The translations under genes and the position numbers were made by a program. The notes below the pieces were generated by a model. That model was given only the letters and a program-made list of their open reading frames with translations, was not told the DNA's origin and searched no databases. Shown piece by piece: positions 12,873-22,560 of a DNA stretch of 64,000 nt (its first letter is position 1; each line of letters opens with the position of its first letter). Source of the stretch: Megascapheus bottae (lineage: Eukaryota > Chordata > Mammalia > Rodentia > Geomyidae); contig JANJXV010000040.1 of the NCBI GenBank assembly GCA_024803745.1, positions 1,853,414 to 1,917,413 of the forward strand, written 5' to 3'.

Positions 12873-13820
12873 GAGGGGAGGAGGAGGAGGAGGAGCAGGA
12901 GGAAGAGGAGGAGGAGGGGAGGGGGGGAGGAGGAGCAGGAGGAGCAGGGGGAGGGGGAGGAGGGGATGAGGAGGGGATGAGGAGGGAGAGGAGGAGCAGG
13001 AGGAGGGGAGGAGGGGATGAGGAGGGAGAGGAGGAGCAGGAGGAGGGGGAGGAGGGGATGAGGAGGGGATGAGGAGGGAGAGGAGGAGCAGGAGGAGGGG
13101 AGGAGGGGATGAGGAGGGAGAGGAGGAGCAGGAGGAGGGGGAGGAGGGGATGAGGAGGGGATGAGGAGGGAGAGGAGGAGCAGGGGGAGGAGGAGGGGAG
13201 GAGGGAATGAGGAGGGAGAGGAGGAGCAGGAGGAGGAGGAGGGGATGAGGAGGAGCAGGAGGAAGAGGAGGAGGAGAGGAGGAGGAGAGGATGAGGAGGG
13301 GATGAGGAGAGGATGAGGAGGATGAGGAGGGGAGGAGGAGGGGATGAGGAGGGAGAGGAGGAGCAGGAGGAGGAGAAGGGGATGAAGAGGGGGATGAGGA
13401 GGAGGAGGGAATGAGGAGGGGATGAGGAGGGAGAGGAGGAGCAGGAGGAGGAGGAGCAGGAGGAGCAGGGGAGGAGGAAGAGGGCATGAGGAGGGGATGA
13501 GGGGATGAGCAGGGGGAGCAGGGGGAGGAGGAGGAGGGCATGAGGAGGGAGAGGAGGAGCAGGGGGAGGAGGAGGAGGGGATGAGGAGGGAGAGGAGGGG
13601 CAGGAGGAGGAGGAGGGATGAGGAGGGAGAGGAGGAGCAGGAGGAGGAGGAGGGGATGAGGAGGGAGAGGAGGGAGCGGAGGAGCAGGGGGAGGAGGAGG
13701 AGGGGATGAGGAGGGAAAAGAGGAGCAGGGGGAGGAGGAGGAGGAGGAGGAGGGGAGGAGCAGGGGGAGGAGGAGCAGGGGGAGGATGAGGAGGGGATGG
13801 AGGAGGGGGAGCAGGGGGAG
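12873..13820. repeat. GGA-rich minisatellite next to the TSPAN9 donor
   Basis: About 950 bp is built from variants of GGGGATGAGGAGGGAGAG followed by GAGGAGCAGGAGGAG. The plus strand is almost pure purine and the transcribed RNA is almost pure pyrimidine. The array ends about 27 bp from the TSPAN9 5' splice site. It produces Pro/Ser/Leu- or Glu/Gly-rich open frames of 350-629 codons that are artefacts. Confidence 0.95.
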
Positions 13821-13852
13821 GCCCGGCGGCGGCGGCAGCGGCGCGCACTCAC

Positions 13853-13915
13853 CCAGAAGGCCAGGTTGAAGAGGAACATCGCGTACTTGAGGCAGCAGAG
13901 GCAGCCCCGCGCCAT
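13853..13915 (-). CDS. TSPAN9: TSPAN9, tetraspanin-9, first coding exon (partial gene)
   Basis: TSPAN9 is a four-pass plasma-membrane tetraspanin that organises membrane microdomains, for example with integrins and GPVI on platelets. This exon encodes the first 21 residues: MARGCLCCLKY, then AMFLFNLAFW. That is the short cytosolic tail with its palmitoylatable CLCC cysteines and the start of transmembrane helix 1. The ATG is at 13915-13913. The exon ends in phase 0 after Trp at a GTGAGT donor (13852-13847), the conserved first intron position of tetraspanins. An acceptor (cctcctag) lies just upstream, with exon sequence AATTCAAGAAGTGCAGC leading into the ATG. Compared with human as I recall it, Met12 and Ile19 are both Ala. 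TSPAN4 is excluded because it begins MARACLQAVKY. The later exons are not in the window. Confidence 0.9.
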
Positions 13916-13932
13916 GCTGCACTTCTTGAATT
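13916..13932 (-). other. TSPAN9: TSPAN9 5' UTR part of the coding exon, with acceptor
   Basis: Seventeen bases, AATTCAAGAAGTGCAGC, separate a polypyrimidine tract plus AG (13933-13934) from the TSPAN9 ATG. The context (CAGC before ATGG) is acceptable for initiation. Confidence 0.7.
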
Positions 13933-14182
13933 CTAGGAGGAACACAAAGGACAGGTCCAGGTAAAACACCACGTACTTGCCGCGGCCTCCGCCCGCCGGG
14001 CCCGGGGCGGCCGCGGCTCCGGGGCGGCCGGGGCCCCGCGCGCCCGCCGAGCCGTAGAAGGCGCCGGCGCTGAAGCCGCGGCCGGCGGGGCGGCCCGGGC
14101 CCGACGGCGCGGCCGCCTCCGAGTCCTTGCTGTCCAGCGACGGGCTGCGGCGGATCGAGTCCTCGCTACTCGACTTCTCCAT
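13916..14182 (-). CDS. Possible in-frame N-terminal extension of TSPAN9 (alternative first exon)
   Basis: From an ATG at 14182 in strong context (A at -3, G at +4), 89 codons run in frame and without a stop into the TSPAN9 ATG. It begins MEKSSSEDSIRRSPSL then DSKDSEAAAP, a serine-rich, less GC-biased stretch inside the CpG island. After that come Gly/Pro/Ala-rich residues. The last ~20 codons read through what looks like the polypyrimidine tract of the normal acceptor. It may be an alternative unspliced first exon, or simply an open frame in GC-rich DNA. I do not recognise the peptide. Confidence 0.3.
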
Positions 14183-14235
14183 GCTCGCCGCGGGCCGGGG
14201 CGGCGCGGGGGCCGGGGGGCATCGCTCCCGGGCCG

Positions 14236-14280
14236 GGCGGCGGGGCGGCGGGGCGGCGGGGCGGCGGGGCGGCGGGGCGC
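14236..14280. repeat. 8-bp GGGGCGGC tandem repeat
   Basis: About five copies of GGGGCGGC lie in the CpG island, just upstream of the ATG at 14182 on the minus strand. On the plus strand the copies can form G-quadruplexes. Confidence 0.8.
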
Positions 14281-14286
14281 GCCTGC

Positions 14287-14331
14287 TCCTCCTCCTCCTC
14301 CTCCTGCTCCTCCTCCTCCTCCTCGGCTCGG
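14287..14331. repeat. (CTC)n tract in the CpG island
   Basis: Near-perfect CTC triplets on the plus strand (GAG on the minus) are interrupted by one GCTC. They adjoin the GGGGCGGC repeat. Confidence 0.8.
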
Positions 14332-15049
14332 CGGGAGGACGGCGGGGCGGGAGAGCCGCGGACCGGCGGCGGCGGCGGCGGCACCGCGGGGCTCGCGCTC
14401 TGAGAAATCCCGCCCGGCCCCGCCGGGGCCGCCCGCCGGCCTGGCCCCGCCCCCGGCCCCGCCCCCCGAGGCCCCGCCCCCGGCCGCGGCCGCCAATGGG
14501 CGCGCGGGGTGCGCGGCGCGGGCTCCGCCCCTCCCGCCCCGCCCCGCCCCCTCCGCGTCTTTCCCAGGATCCGGGCCTCGCGCCCGGCAAATGTCAAGGG
14601 CTCCGGGCCGGGGGGCGGGGCGGGCCGGGGGGCGGGGCGGGCCGGGGGGCGGAGCGCGGAAGGACGCCGCGCACGAGGGTCCCGCGGAGGCCCCGCCCCG
14701 CCCCGCAGCGCCCACGGCGCACGCGCGGCCCCGCAGGCCGGCGGCCCGGGTCCCCGGGGTCCCCGCGGTGGCCCCGACCCCCTGCCCGGCCCTCCCGCAG
14801 GGCTGAGCTCCCCCTCCACTCCGGGCGGACCAGGACCTCGGGCCCCAGCCGGGCCGGGACACCGCAGGGCGCAGGTGACCGGGCCCGGGAGCGGGGGGCG
14901 GGGCCCAGGCGGGGCCCGGCCTGGTTCACCCCCGGAGCCCCTTCCCGGCTCAGGGCCCACCCGAGACCGCAGCCCCTGGGAACCGTCCCGGCGGGCTCCG
15001 AGGTCCTCCGCAGACGGAGGCCGGGGGGGGTTCCCGCCGCAGCGCCAGG

Positions 15050-15660
15050 TCCCCCCTGACTCCGGGTCCCTGGACCTCAAGGCCCCCCCTTGACTCCGGG
15101 GTCCCTGGACCTCAAGGCCCCCCCTGACTCCGGGGTCCCTGGACCTCAAGGCCCCCCCCTGACTCCGGGTCCCTGGACCTCAAGGCCCCCCCTAATGACT
15201 CCGGGGTCCCTGGACCTCAAGGCCCCCCCTGACTCCGGGTCCCTGGACCTCAAGGCCCCCCCCTGACTCCGGGTCCCTGGACCTCAAGGCCCCCCCTGAC
15301 TCCGGGTCCCTGGACCTCAAGGCCCCCCCCTGACTCCGGGTCCCTGGGCCTCAAGGCCCCCCCTGACTCCGGGTCCCTGGACCTCAAGGCCCCCCCTTGA
15401 CTCCGGGGTCCCTGGACCTCAAGGCCCCCCCCTGACTCCGGGGTCCCTGGACCTCAAGGCCCCCCCTGACTCCGGGTCCCTGGACCTCAAGGCCCCCCCT
15501 TGACTCCGGGGTCCCTGGACCTCAAGGCCCCCCCCTGACTCCGGGGTCCCTGGACCTCAAGGCCCCCCCTGACTCCGGGGTCCCTGGGCCTCAAGGCCCC
15601 CCCCCCTGACTCCGGGGTCCCTGGGCCTCAAGGCCCCCCCTCCTGACTCCAGGGTCCCTG
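15050..15660. repeat. 33-bp minisatellite upstream of the TSPAN9 coding exon
   Basis: About 18 copies of a 32-35 bp unit read TGACTCCGGGTCCCTGGACC then TCAAGGCCCCCCC. Copies vary in C-run length and in GGT/GGGT. The array forms the shore of the CpG island. Confidence 0.95.
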
Positions 15661-15664
15661 AACC

Positions 15665-15802
15665 TCGGCTTCTGGGGGGGAGGCTGAGATCTGAGGATCA
15701 TGGTTCAAAGCCAGCCTGGGCAAGAAAGTCTCTTCCCTTCAACTAACCAGCCAAAAGCCAGAAAGGAGAAAAAGCTCAAGGATAACGCCCCAGGACCAGC
15801 AC
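15665..15802 (+). mobile_element. B1/ID-like SINE, partial
   Basis: GCTGAGATCTGAGGATCATG and CAAAGCCAGCCTGGGCAA, followed by an eroded ID half. It borders the 33-bp minisatellite. Confidence 0.65.
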
Positions 15803-16429
15803 AAAACGAATTAATTTCCCAACCACCCCCTAGACATAGGAATGGCCGTTTTGGGTCACTTGTCTCCCTTGGGAATCTCCCAGTCGGATGGAGTCGTTTT
15901 TGGAGGGTGGGGGGTACTGGGATTTGAACTCAAGGTCTGCGGTCTGCTGAGCGGTGTTGGACAGCCACGCCCGGGTCCTGGTCTAACACCCTCTCGGGGT
16001 GCCAGGCACCGTGGGGAGCAGGGCGCATGCCCGTCCTGTTTCAGGACTTGGACACTGGGAAGCTGGGGGCCCCCCAGGGTGTGTGTGACACAGCCCCCCC
16101 ACCTCGCCTGCCTCCCCTGCCCCTCTCCCTTGGAGGTGAACAAAGCTAGCAGGCACCAGAGGGGAGCCCCGCACCCCCTCACCCCACCCCACGGGTCCTG
16201 ACTCTCCAGGAAGTGCTTCCACTGCTCATGAACAGGGCGGGGGGGGGGGTCCCTGGCTAGAGGAGCAGGGGGACACCTGGAAAACTCATGAAGTCTAGCT
16301 AGGCAGGGCGGCAGGGAAAGAGCTGCGGGTAAGCACATGGCCTAGGGGCTGCTCCTGACCTGGGGTTTGCTTCCGTGGAGGAGGTGCAGGGGTGAGGGTA
16401 TGTGGCAAAGGGAGGGGGGCTTCCTCCAG

Positions 16430-16612
16430 GGAAGAGGGAGAGAGGAAGAAGGGGAGAAAGGAGCGAGGGAGGGAGAAAGAAGGGAAAAAGGGAGGGAGGA
16501 AGAAGGAAGGAAGGCAGGAGAGAAGGGGGGAAGGAGAGAGGGAGGGAGGGAGAAAGAAGGAAGGAAGGCAGGAGAGAAGGGGGGAAGGAGGGAGGGAGGG
16601 AAGGACTTCCAG
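16430..16612. repeat. GGAAG/GGGA purine tract with a duplicated block
   Basis: This purine-only stretch contains a near-identical duplicated segment of about 50 bp (16498-16545 and 16553-16600), including AAGGAAGGCAGGAGAGAAGG. Confidence 0.9.
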
Positions 16613-17164
16613 TCCTGCAGGAAAAGAATCTCCTCATGGGGCTTGAGCGCCAGTGGCCCCAGGAGCTGGGCCCTAGATAGAGGTGTGGTTTGAACCTGCC
16701 GCCCCCAGCCCCGCATCCCAAATCCCCAAGTAGCCCCATCTTTCCTCCTCAGGGCGGTGAGGGGGCCTGAGCATGGGAGGCGCAGTGGGGGACGGTGGCC
16801 CGGGAGGAGAAGGGAGGCATTTGTCTTATCTGGGAGGGCAGGTGGCTGGCGGAGGGCGAGATAAGGCAGAGGGTGACGAGCAGGCGGTTTATTGCTGTGC
16901 ACCAGCGGAAATGTACTGACCCAGCAAATCCAATCTTCGCGAGGCACCGTGGAGGATGCAGGCCAGGCCCACGATGCACGCCAGCTGACCCAGCATCCAG
17001 CCGGCCCCAGGCCGGGGCCCTTCTCCTGCCTGCCCGTCCCCTCCCAGTCCACCCGGCCTGGAAGCGACGGGGGCGGGGGGGGGAGGGGGGGAGGAAGAGG
17101 AGGAGGAAGAAAAGGTCATAAGGCGACTAAAGCAGTGATGTCTACAGTTAAGGAGGGGGAGATG

Positions 17165-17245
17165 CTGGGCACCGTGGCTCCCGCCTGGCATCCCAGCCAC
17201 TCGGGAGGCTGAGCACGTCAAAGTCCAGCTTGGCCACCTGGGCAG
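17165..17245 (+). mobile_element. B1-like SINE fragment
   Basis: CCAGCCACTCGGGAGGCTGAG is present. The ID half is missing. Confidence 0.55.
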
Positions 17246-17337
17246 GAGACTTGTGGTTGTTTGAGCCCAGGACACAGGACACAGGAGCTGACTGAATGGA
17301 TACACGGACAAGTGGATGAACAAATGAATACGCACAG

Positions 17338-17370
17338 AATGAATGAATGCAGGAATGAATGAATGAATGA
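17338..17370. repeat. (GAAT)n microsatellite
   Basis: Imperfect GAAT units with one interruption. Confidence 0.8.
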
Positions 17371-17525
17371 CACATCCTCCACCAGAAGACCCTGTTCAAA
17401 CCCACCATCTCACGGGCCCTGTGGATTTCCACAGTGCTCACCCAGGCCCTTCGGGCCTCTGGGGGGATTCTTAGGAGTAGAACAGCCAGGATCGGGGCGG
17501 CACTGCCCATGGCCAAGAGAATTCA

Positions 17526-17549
17526 CTGTGTGTGTGCGTGCGCGTGCGT

Positions 17550-17583
<34 letters not shown>

Positions 17584-17584
17584 C
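17526..17584. repeat. (GT)n microsatellite
   Basis: GTGTGC units pass into pure GT, directly next to the end of a minus-strand SINE at 17585. Confidence 0.9.
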
Positions 17585-17813
17585 TCAGTACTAAGGGTTA
17601 AACTCCAGGGCCTGAGTGCTTGCCGTCTCTTTTCCTCTCAAGGCTGGTGTTCTACCGTTTGAACCATCCATAACTCCACTTGCGACTTTTTGCTGCCCAA
17701 GTGGACGTGAGAACCCCACAGACTTTCCTGTCCCGGCTGGCTCTGGGCGGCGAGCCTGGGATCTCAGCCTCCCGAGGAGCTGGGACGGCAGGCGTGAGCG
17801 CTGGCGCCCAGCC
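17583..17813 (-). mobile_element. B1/ID-like composite SINE
   Basis: Nearly complete in reverse orientation, with the GT microsatellite at its tail side. Confidence 0.75.
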
Positions 17814-18395
17814 TCCTCCATACATCTTGAAGGCACAGATGAATGAATGAGGTGTCGGGGCGCTCTGGGCCCCGGCGTCCAGGGTCAGCAGGGCCGGGCC
17901 GGCCCCTGCGTTCACGGAGGCCAGCTCACACTGCTATTTTAAGCCCTGCGGGCCGGGCAGGAGTACAGAGCAGGCCAGTGGCCCGGGTAGGAAGGAGAGA
18001 AGCTGATTCACTATGGAATCTGACCTGGGGAGCCCCCGGTGGGTGATGGGTCACCCCACTGCTGGCCCTGCTCTGCAGGGCCCGGAAACTGCCAGTTCAC
18101 ACCCTTCCAGCCACCGCCACCGCTGCCGCCGCTGCCGCCACCACAGATGGGAAAAGCCCACCAGATTCCATTTCTGAATGTGACACCCCCGTCCCCCCAG
18201 GGTCCACAGCAAAGTGGACACCTAGCCCCAGCCGGCCAGCCCTGGACCGTCCAGTGAGAGCCCACAGAGTCCTTCCTTACTCTCCAGGTGCCCCATGACA
18301 GAATGCACGCTGAGGAGGGGGTCCGTTCTGGCCACTGAGTCCCGTCCCCTCCCCCACATACACACCCAGCACTGACTGGTTTCACAGCCACACTT

Positions 18396-18488
18396 CACGG
18401 CCAGGCACGGATGTCCACGCCTGTCGTCCCAGCTACTCAGGAGGCTGAGAGCCGAGCATTCAAGCCCTAGGACCAGCGTCCAAAAATA
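18396..18488 (+). mobile_element. B1-like SINE, internally deleted
   Basis: The 7SL half (CAGCTACTCAGGAGGCTGAG) joins directly to the end of the ID half (CAAGCCCTAGGACCAG). Confidence 0.65.
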
Positions 18489-18614
18489 AAGAGCCGTTTG
18501 GCCATGAGCTAGCCTCATGAGTTGTCGCCGTGGCTACGTTTCTGTTGACATCACTGGGCACCAAATCTGAGGCTGAAGAGCGGAGAATGGAGAGGCCCGC
18601 GGGGGCAGCGGCCA

Positions 18615-18842
18615 CGAGCTTCTGTGCAGCTAGTTCCAGACTAGTTGAGGATCTGAGGACCGTGCATTCAAAGCCCGTGGGACTCTTACCTCCAATGAGC
18701 TCCTCAGAAAAGGCCAGACGTGGCGCTGGCGCTCAAAATGGTAGAGCACAAAGAGGCTCAGGGACAGTGCTCAGGCCCTGAGTTCAAGCCCCTGGACCGA
18801 TGACAAGCCAAAAAAAAGAAAAAGAAAACAAAGAAAAGAAAA
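18615..18842 (+). mobile_element. B1/ID-like composite SINE
   Basis: A diverged 7SL half is followed by an ID half with CCTGAGTTCAAGCCCC and an A-rich tail. Confidence 0.7.
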
Positions 18843-18917
18843 AGATTCTCCACTGCACTGCACGGCAGTCCTCGCACACGCGTGTACAGACGCATGCTCT
18901 GGTGTGTCTGTGAACTT

Positions 18918-19022
18918 TGGCTCTACCACCTTGAGCCACAGTACCAGTTCCGGTTTTTTGGTGGTACACAGATTTTCCTGCCTAGGCTAGCTTTGAACCA
19001 CGATCCTCAGCCCCCAGTTGTC
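18918..19022 (-). mobile_element. B1/ID-like SINE fragment
   Basis: The reverse orientation shows CTTGAGCCACAGTACCAG and CTTTGAACCACGATCCTCAG. Confidence 0.65.
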
Positions 19023-19619
19023 CCTATCCTACCTGCAGAAGGGGATGTCAGCACTCACAAAGGAGCCTAATGAAGAGAAATGGGGGGGTAGAGAGAGGGA
19101 AGGCACCACTTTGGGAGCCTTCTAGAGCCTTCTCTCCATCCCGGGCAGATGAGTAGAGCATGGACCGTCCAGACTCTGCCTCTGTCTGCTCTCCGGTTCA
19201 CGCTAATAACCCTGCAGAGCCCAGGGCAGGAGGTGCCTGCCAGGCCCAGTGCCAGCCCCCCTCTCCTCCACGTCCTCTGTCCACCAAGGCCCCCTGCACC
19301 AAGCCCGTCCTCTCCACTCCTGACTGGCTGTCGCAGCCCCCGGGATGGTGCCTGGCTCTCTGCTCAGCTCTCCTCCTGCCCTATCCTAGGCTTCAGTTAG
19401 CTTGTGCTCCCGGGCACAGAGGCTCCTCAGGCAACTGGCCCAGTTTCAGATCCACCAGGCCAGAGGCTCCCTCCAGCCCTCTCCTCCGGAAGCCCCTGCC
19501 CCAGGGACGCACCAGATCCATCCCGACAGCACCCTTGGACACCTTTTGTCTTGGCATGCAGATGCAGACCGTGAGCCACATGGAACAGGGCTCACGTCAA
19601 GTCTCTCAGCCTGGGCCTG

Positions 19620-20467
19620 CAGGGTAGGTAGGTGGATGGGTGGAGAGATGGATGGATACATGGGTGGACAGGTGGATGAACGGGGTGGGGGGTGGATGTG
19701 TAAGTGGATGGATGGATGGATGGATGGATACATGGGTGAACAGGTGGATGAATGGGTAAGTGGATGGATGGGTTGGTAGATGGATGATAAATGGGTAGAC
19801 AGGTGGGTGGATGGATCAATGGGTGGACAGGTAGATGAATGGGTGGGTGGATGGGTGGAGAGATGGATGGATAAATGGATGGACAGGAGATGAATGGGTG
19901 GGTGGATGGGTGGAGAGATGGATGGATAAATGGATGGACAGGAGATGAATGGGTGGGTGGATGGGTGGAGAGATGGATGAGTAGAGAGATAGATGGATAA
20001 ACGGGTGGACAGGTGGATGGATGTGTGGGTGGATGTGTAGGTAGATGGATGGATGGATGGATGGGTGGAGAGATGGATGGATAAATGGGTAGATAGGAGG
20101 ATGGATGGGTGGATGGATGGATGGATGGATGGATAAATGGGTAGACAGGTGGATGGATGGGTGGGTGGATGTGTAGGTGGGTGGATGGATGGATGGAGAG
20201 ATGGATGGATGGATGGAGAGATGGATGGATAAATGGGTGGGCAGGTGGATGGATGGGTGGGTGGATGTGTAGGTAGATGGATGGAGAGATGGATGGATAA
20301 ATGGGTGGGCAGGTGGATGGATGGATGGGTGGATGGGTGGGTAGGTGGGTAGATGGGTGGATAGATCAATGAATGCATGGGTGGGTGGATTTGGTAGGTG
20401 GGGTGATGGATGGATGGATGGATGGATGGATGGATGGATGGATGGATGGATGGGTGGATGGGTGGAA
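19620..20467. repeat. GGAT/GGGT tetranucleotide array
   Basis: About 850 bp is made of GGATGGAT and GGGTGGAT steps with GGACAGGTGG and AGAGATGGAT interruptions. It ends in a pure (GGAT)n block at 20405-20450. Minus-strand frames read as Ile/His/Pro/Ser repeats and are not genes. Confidence 0.95.
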
Positions 20468-20769
20468 AGCTAGCACAGGCATCCACTGCTGGGATCCAGT
20501 GCAAACAGGAGAATGAGAGAAGAGAGACAGGAGAGAAAGAGTTCACTCACGTGCTACTAAAACTAAAGGGGTTCCAAGAAAGTTAATGGCCTAAGCGCCA
20601 ACATGGTTCTGCACATTGGAGGCCTGCAGAGACTTCTTGGACCCTTTCTGCTCCCTGTGCCCACAGAACAGGCCACCAGGGGAACCCAGGCCTCTCCACC
20701 CCCCTTCTCTCCCACAACCACATTTGATCCCACAATTATCTTTCCAAAATATACGTGATTTTGTTTCCC

Positions 20770-20945
20770 CAACTTAAACAAACAAACAAACAACCAGTCG
20801 GGTGTTATTCTAAACTCCTTCCAAGGTCCTTCGGAACAAAACCTGTCTACATTTGTCAAGTTCTTCCACTCAAACTCTTACACATCCGGCAAAACCCAAG
20901 TCAAACCTCACCTCCTCACTGACTTCCTCTCCTCCTAGCTTCCTT
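20770..20945 (+). repeat. Possible L2 3'-end fragment
   Basis: AAAACCCAAGTCAAACCTCA followed by CCTCCTCACTGACTTCC resembles the L2 3' end (AAGACCCAGCTCAAATGTCA then CCTCC). Confidence 0.4.
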
Positions 20946-21099
20946 CCTAGGCTCGCAGGCAACTCTGGAGCAGCTTTTTCCAGGCTTGAACCCCTTGAGG
21001 GCAGGGCGCCCACCTTTCTCAGCCTCTGAGTAGCTGGGATGGCTGGCATGCGCCACCGGGGTGCACCCAGCGGGAGAGACACCCATCTCCCACCTCCAG

Positions 21100-21250
21100 C
21101 CCTGGGTCACGGATACACCTCATCGCTCGATTTGCTAACTGGCTCAACCTCAAAGCACTTACTGAACGATGCTGAGCAAATTAGGGAGCTCATAAACCAG
21201 GGCTCTGATGAGCATTTTATCAGGAAGAATAACCTTCTATTAACCCAAGA
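21100..21250. other. AT-richer unique island, candidate conserved non-coding element
   Basis: GATTTGCTAACTGGCTC, GAGCAAATTAGGGAGCTC and GAGCATTTTATCAGGAAG contain homeodomain- and GATA-type motifs in a repeat-free stretch. Confidence 0.3.
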
Positions 21251-21558
21251 CAAGACCCCACGTTCCGAGGAAAGATCCGGGAAGACCCGGCTGGCTCCAG
21301 AGCGGCCCGGTCCAATCACAGAGCACCTGGCTGAAGCCCCTGCTGGCTCAGGGGGTGTCAGCAACCAGGAAAAAGTGGGGGCCAGCTCCAGAACTAAAGA
21401 ACCTGGTCACAGGAGAGTGTGTCTCTGCCTCGGGGAATCCCTCCATCGGCGTTTCCATTGGCTCTGGCCTCCCACACCCACTGTGGGTTGCGATCCACCC
21501 GTGGGTTGTGAAATAGGCTCAGTGGGTCAAGAGAACATGCTTTAAAAATAGAAGAAAT

Positions 21559-22121
21559 TGGACCGGGAGTTTGGCCTAGTGGTAGCGTGCTTGCCTAGCA
21601 TGCACGAAGACCCGGGTTCAATTCCTCGGTACCACATACATAGAAAAAAGCCAGAAGTGGTGCTGAGGCTCAAGTGGTAGAGCTCTAGCCTTGAGAAAGT
21701 CCAAGGACAGTGGTCAAGCCCTGAGTTCAAGCCCAGGACTGGAAAAAAAAATAGAAATGACAAGTCAAGACCTAAGGAACAAAATGCTCATAGTATCCTT
21801 AATAGTATCCAAAGAGTACAAGAGCAAGGACTCAATATTTGCATACTCAATGCTATGGACATGGTAATGAAAATGTAAACGTGACTTTATAGACATAAAA
21901 ACCTATGATTATATAGACATAATGTTCTATTTCATAAATTAATATGTTTCTATGGCATACAAACCCTTAGCCTAATTTGGATTAAGTTCTAAGAACTAAG
22001 TCCCAGTGATTGTATATAGAGATTCCCTCTTGAACACTTGCTTGTTAAACTTGTCATTTGAAATATGATGTAAAAATCAATGTTAATAAATTCTTTAATA
22101 AAAAAAATTCTGCTGGAAAAA
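21559..22121 (+). mobile_element. Retrotransposed unit: dimeric ID-like SINE plus an AT-rich 3' body
   Basis: A dimeric tRNA/ID-like SINE occupies 21559-21760 (first monomer B box GGTTCAATTCC, second AGTTCAAGCCC). About 340 bp of AT-rich sequence follows, ends with AATAAA motifs and an A-run, and is unlike its surroundings. The 15-bp repeat AAAAATAGAAGAAAT flanks the whole at 21544-21558 and 22122-22136, a target-site duplication. The body is therefore part of the inserted unit, either a 3' transduction or a chimeric element. Confidence 0.7.
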
Positions 22122-22394
22122 AAAAATAGAAGAAATGCACAAATCTGGCCTGAAGGCAGGGGCTGGGGAGGGAGAGAAAGGGAGGGAAGGAGGAGAGGGG
22201 AGAAAACGTGTGGCTTTGTGACACAGACCTGGAGTGCAGCGCTGTGGTGAGTCACACCTGGAAGGGTGGCCCCCCACATCTGTAGGGGTGACATGCAGCA
22301 GTCACAAGAGGGCTGGAACCTGGGCTGCTGGACCCAGGAACAAAGCTCTCTCCAGGCACGCAACCTGTCGCTCCCTGCAGGCTGGCACCTGGCT

Positions 22395-22560
22395 TAGATA
22401 TCCACTACTTATCGATGGCTGAACGCCATCCATGTTGGCTTTAAAAAGTAAAAACTCGCCTGGTGTGAGTCTGGCACAGAATGATCTGATCCGTTCGATC
22501 GAAGAAAAATCAATTCCCCAGTGCAACAATCATTTTATCCATTAACAGAATTCTTCCCCC
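22395..22560. other. Unique island, candidate conserved non-coding element
   Basis: This repeat-free, balanced-composition stretch includes TGGCTTTAAAAAGTAAAAAC, GAAAAATCAATTCCC and CATTTTATCCATTAAC. Confidence 0.35.

Larger units (their letters stand above)
1..13852 (-). other. TSPAN9 intron downstream of the first coding exon
   Basis: No second TSPAN9 exon (the LCGCGLLGVG region) is found between 13852 and position 1. The stretch holds SINEs, simple repeats, possible L2 and MIR fragments and GC-rich unique DNA. Open frames here are chance or repeat products. Confidence 0.7.
13830..15060. promoter_or_regulatory. CpG island around the TSPAN9 coding exon; possible second promoter
   Basis: The stretch is dense in CpG with many GC boxes, including repeated GGGCCGGGGGGCGGGGC near 14609-14656. 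It covers the TSPAN9 coding exon and about 1.1 kb upstream of it on the minus strand. Internal islands of this kind often act as alternative promoters, but nothing here fixes an initiation site. Confidence 0.6.

Noticed and set aside
12663..14590. Open frames of 350-629 codons rich in Pro, Ser and Leu on the minus strand
   Set aside because: They are translations of the GGA minisatellite after the TSPAN9 donor. Only the 21 codons at 13853-13915, and possibly the extension upstream, are plausible coding.
14127..15059. Plus-strand frames of about 200-310 codons rich in Arg, Pro and Gly
   Set aside because: CpG-island frames lack stops by composition. They lie antisense to the TSPAN9 exon and show no domain.
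15050..15660. Regularly spaced direct repeats that could suggest a CRISPR array
   Set aside because: The units are contiguous, with no unique spacers, and lie in mammalian DNA with no cas genes. It is a minisatellite.
19446..20546. A 366-codon minus frame of Ile/His/Pro/Ser repeats
   Set aside because: It is the complement of the GGAT array, with no start context or domain.
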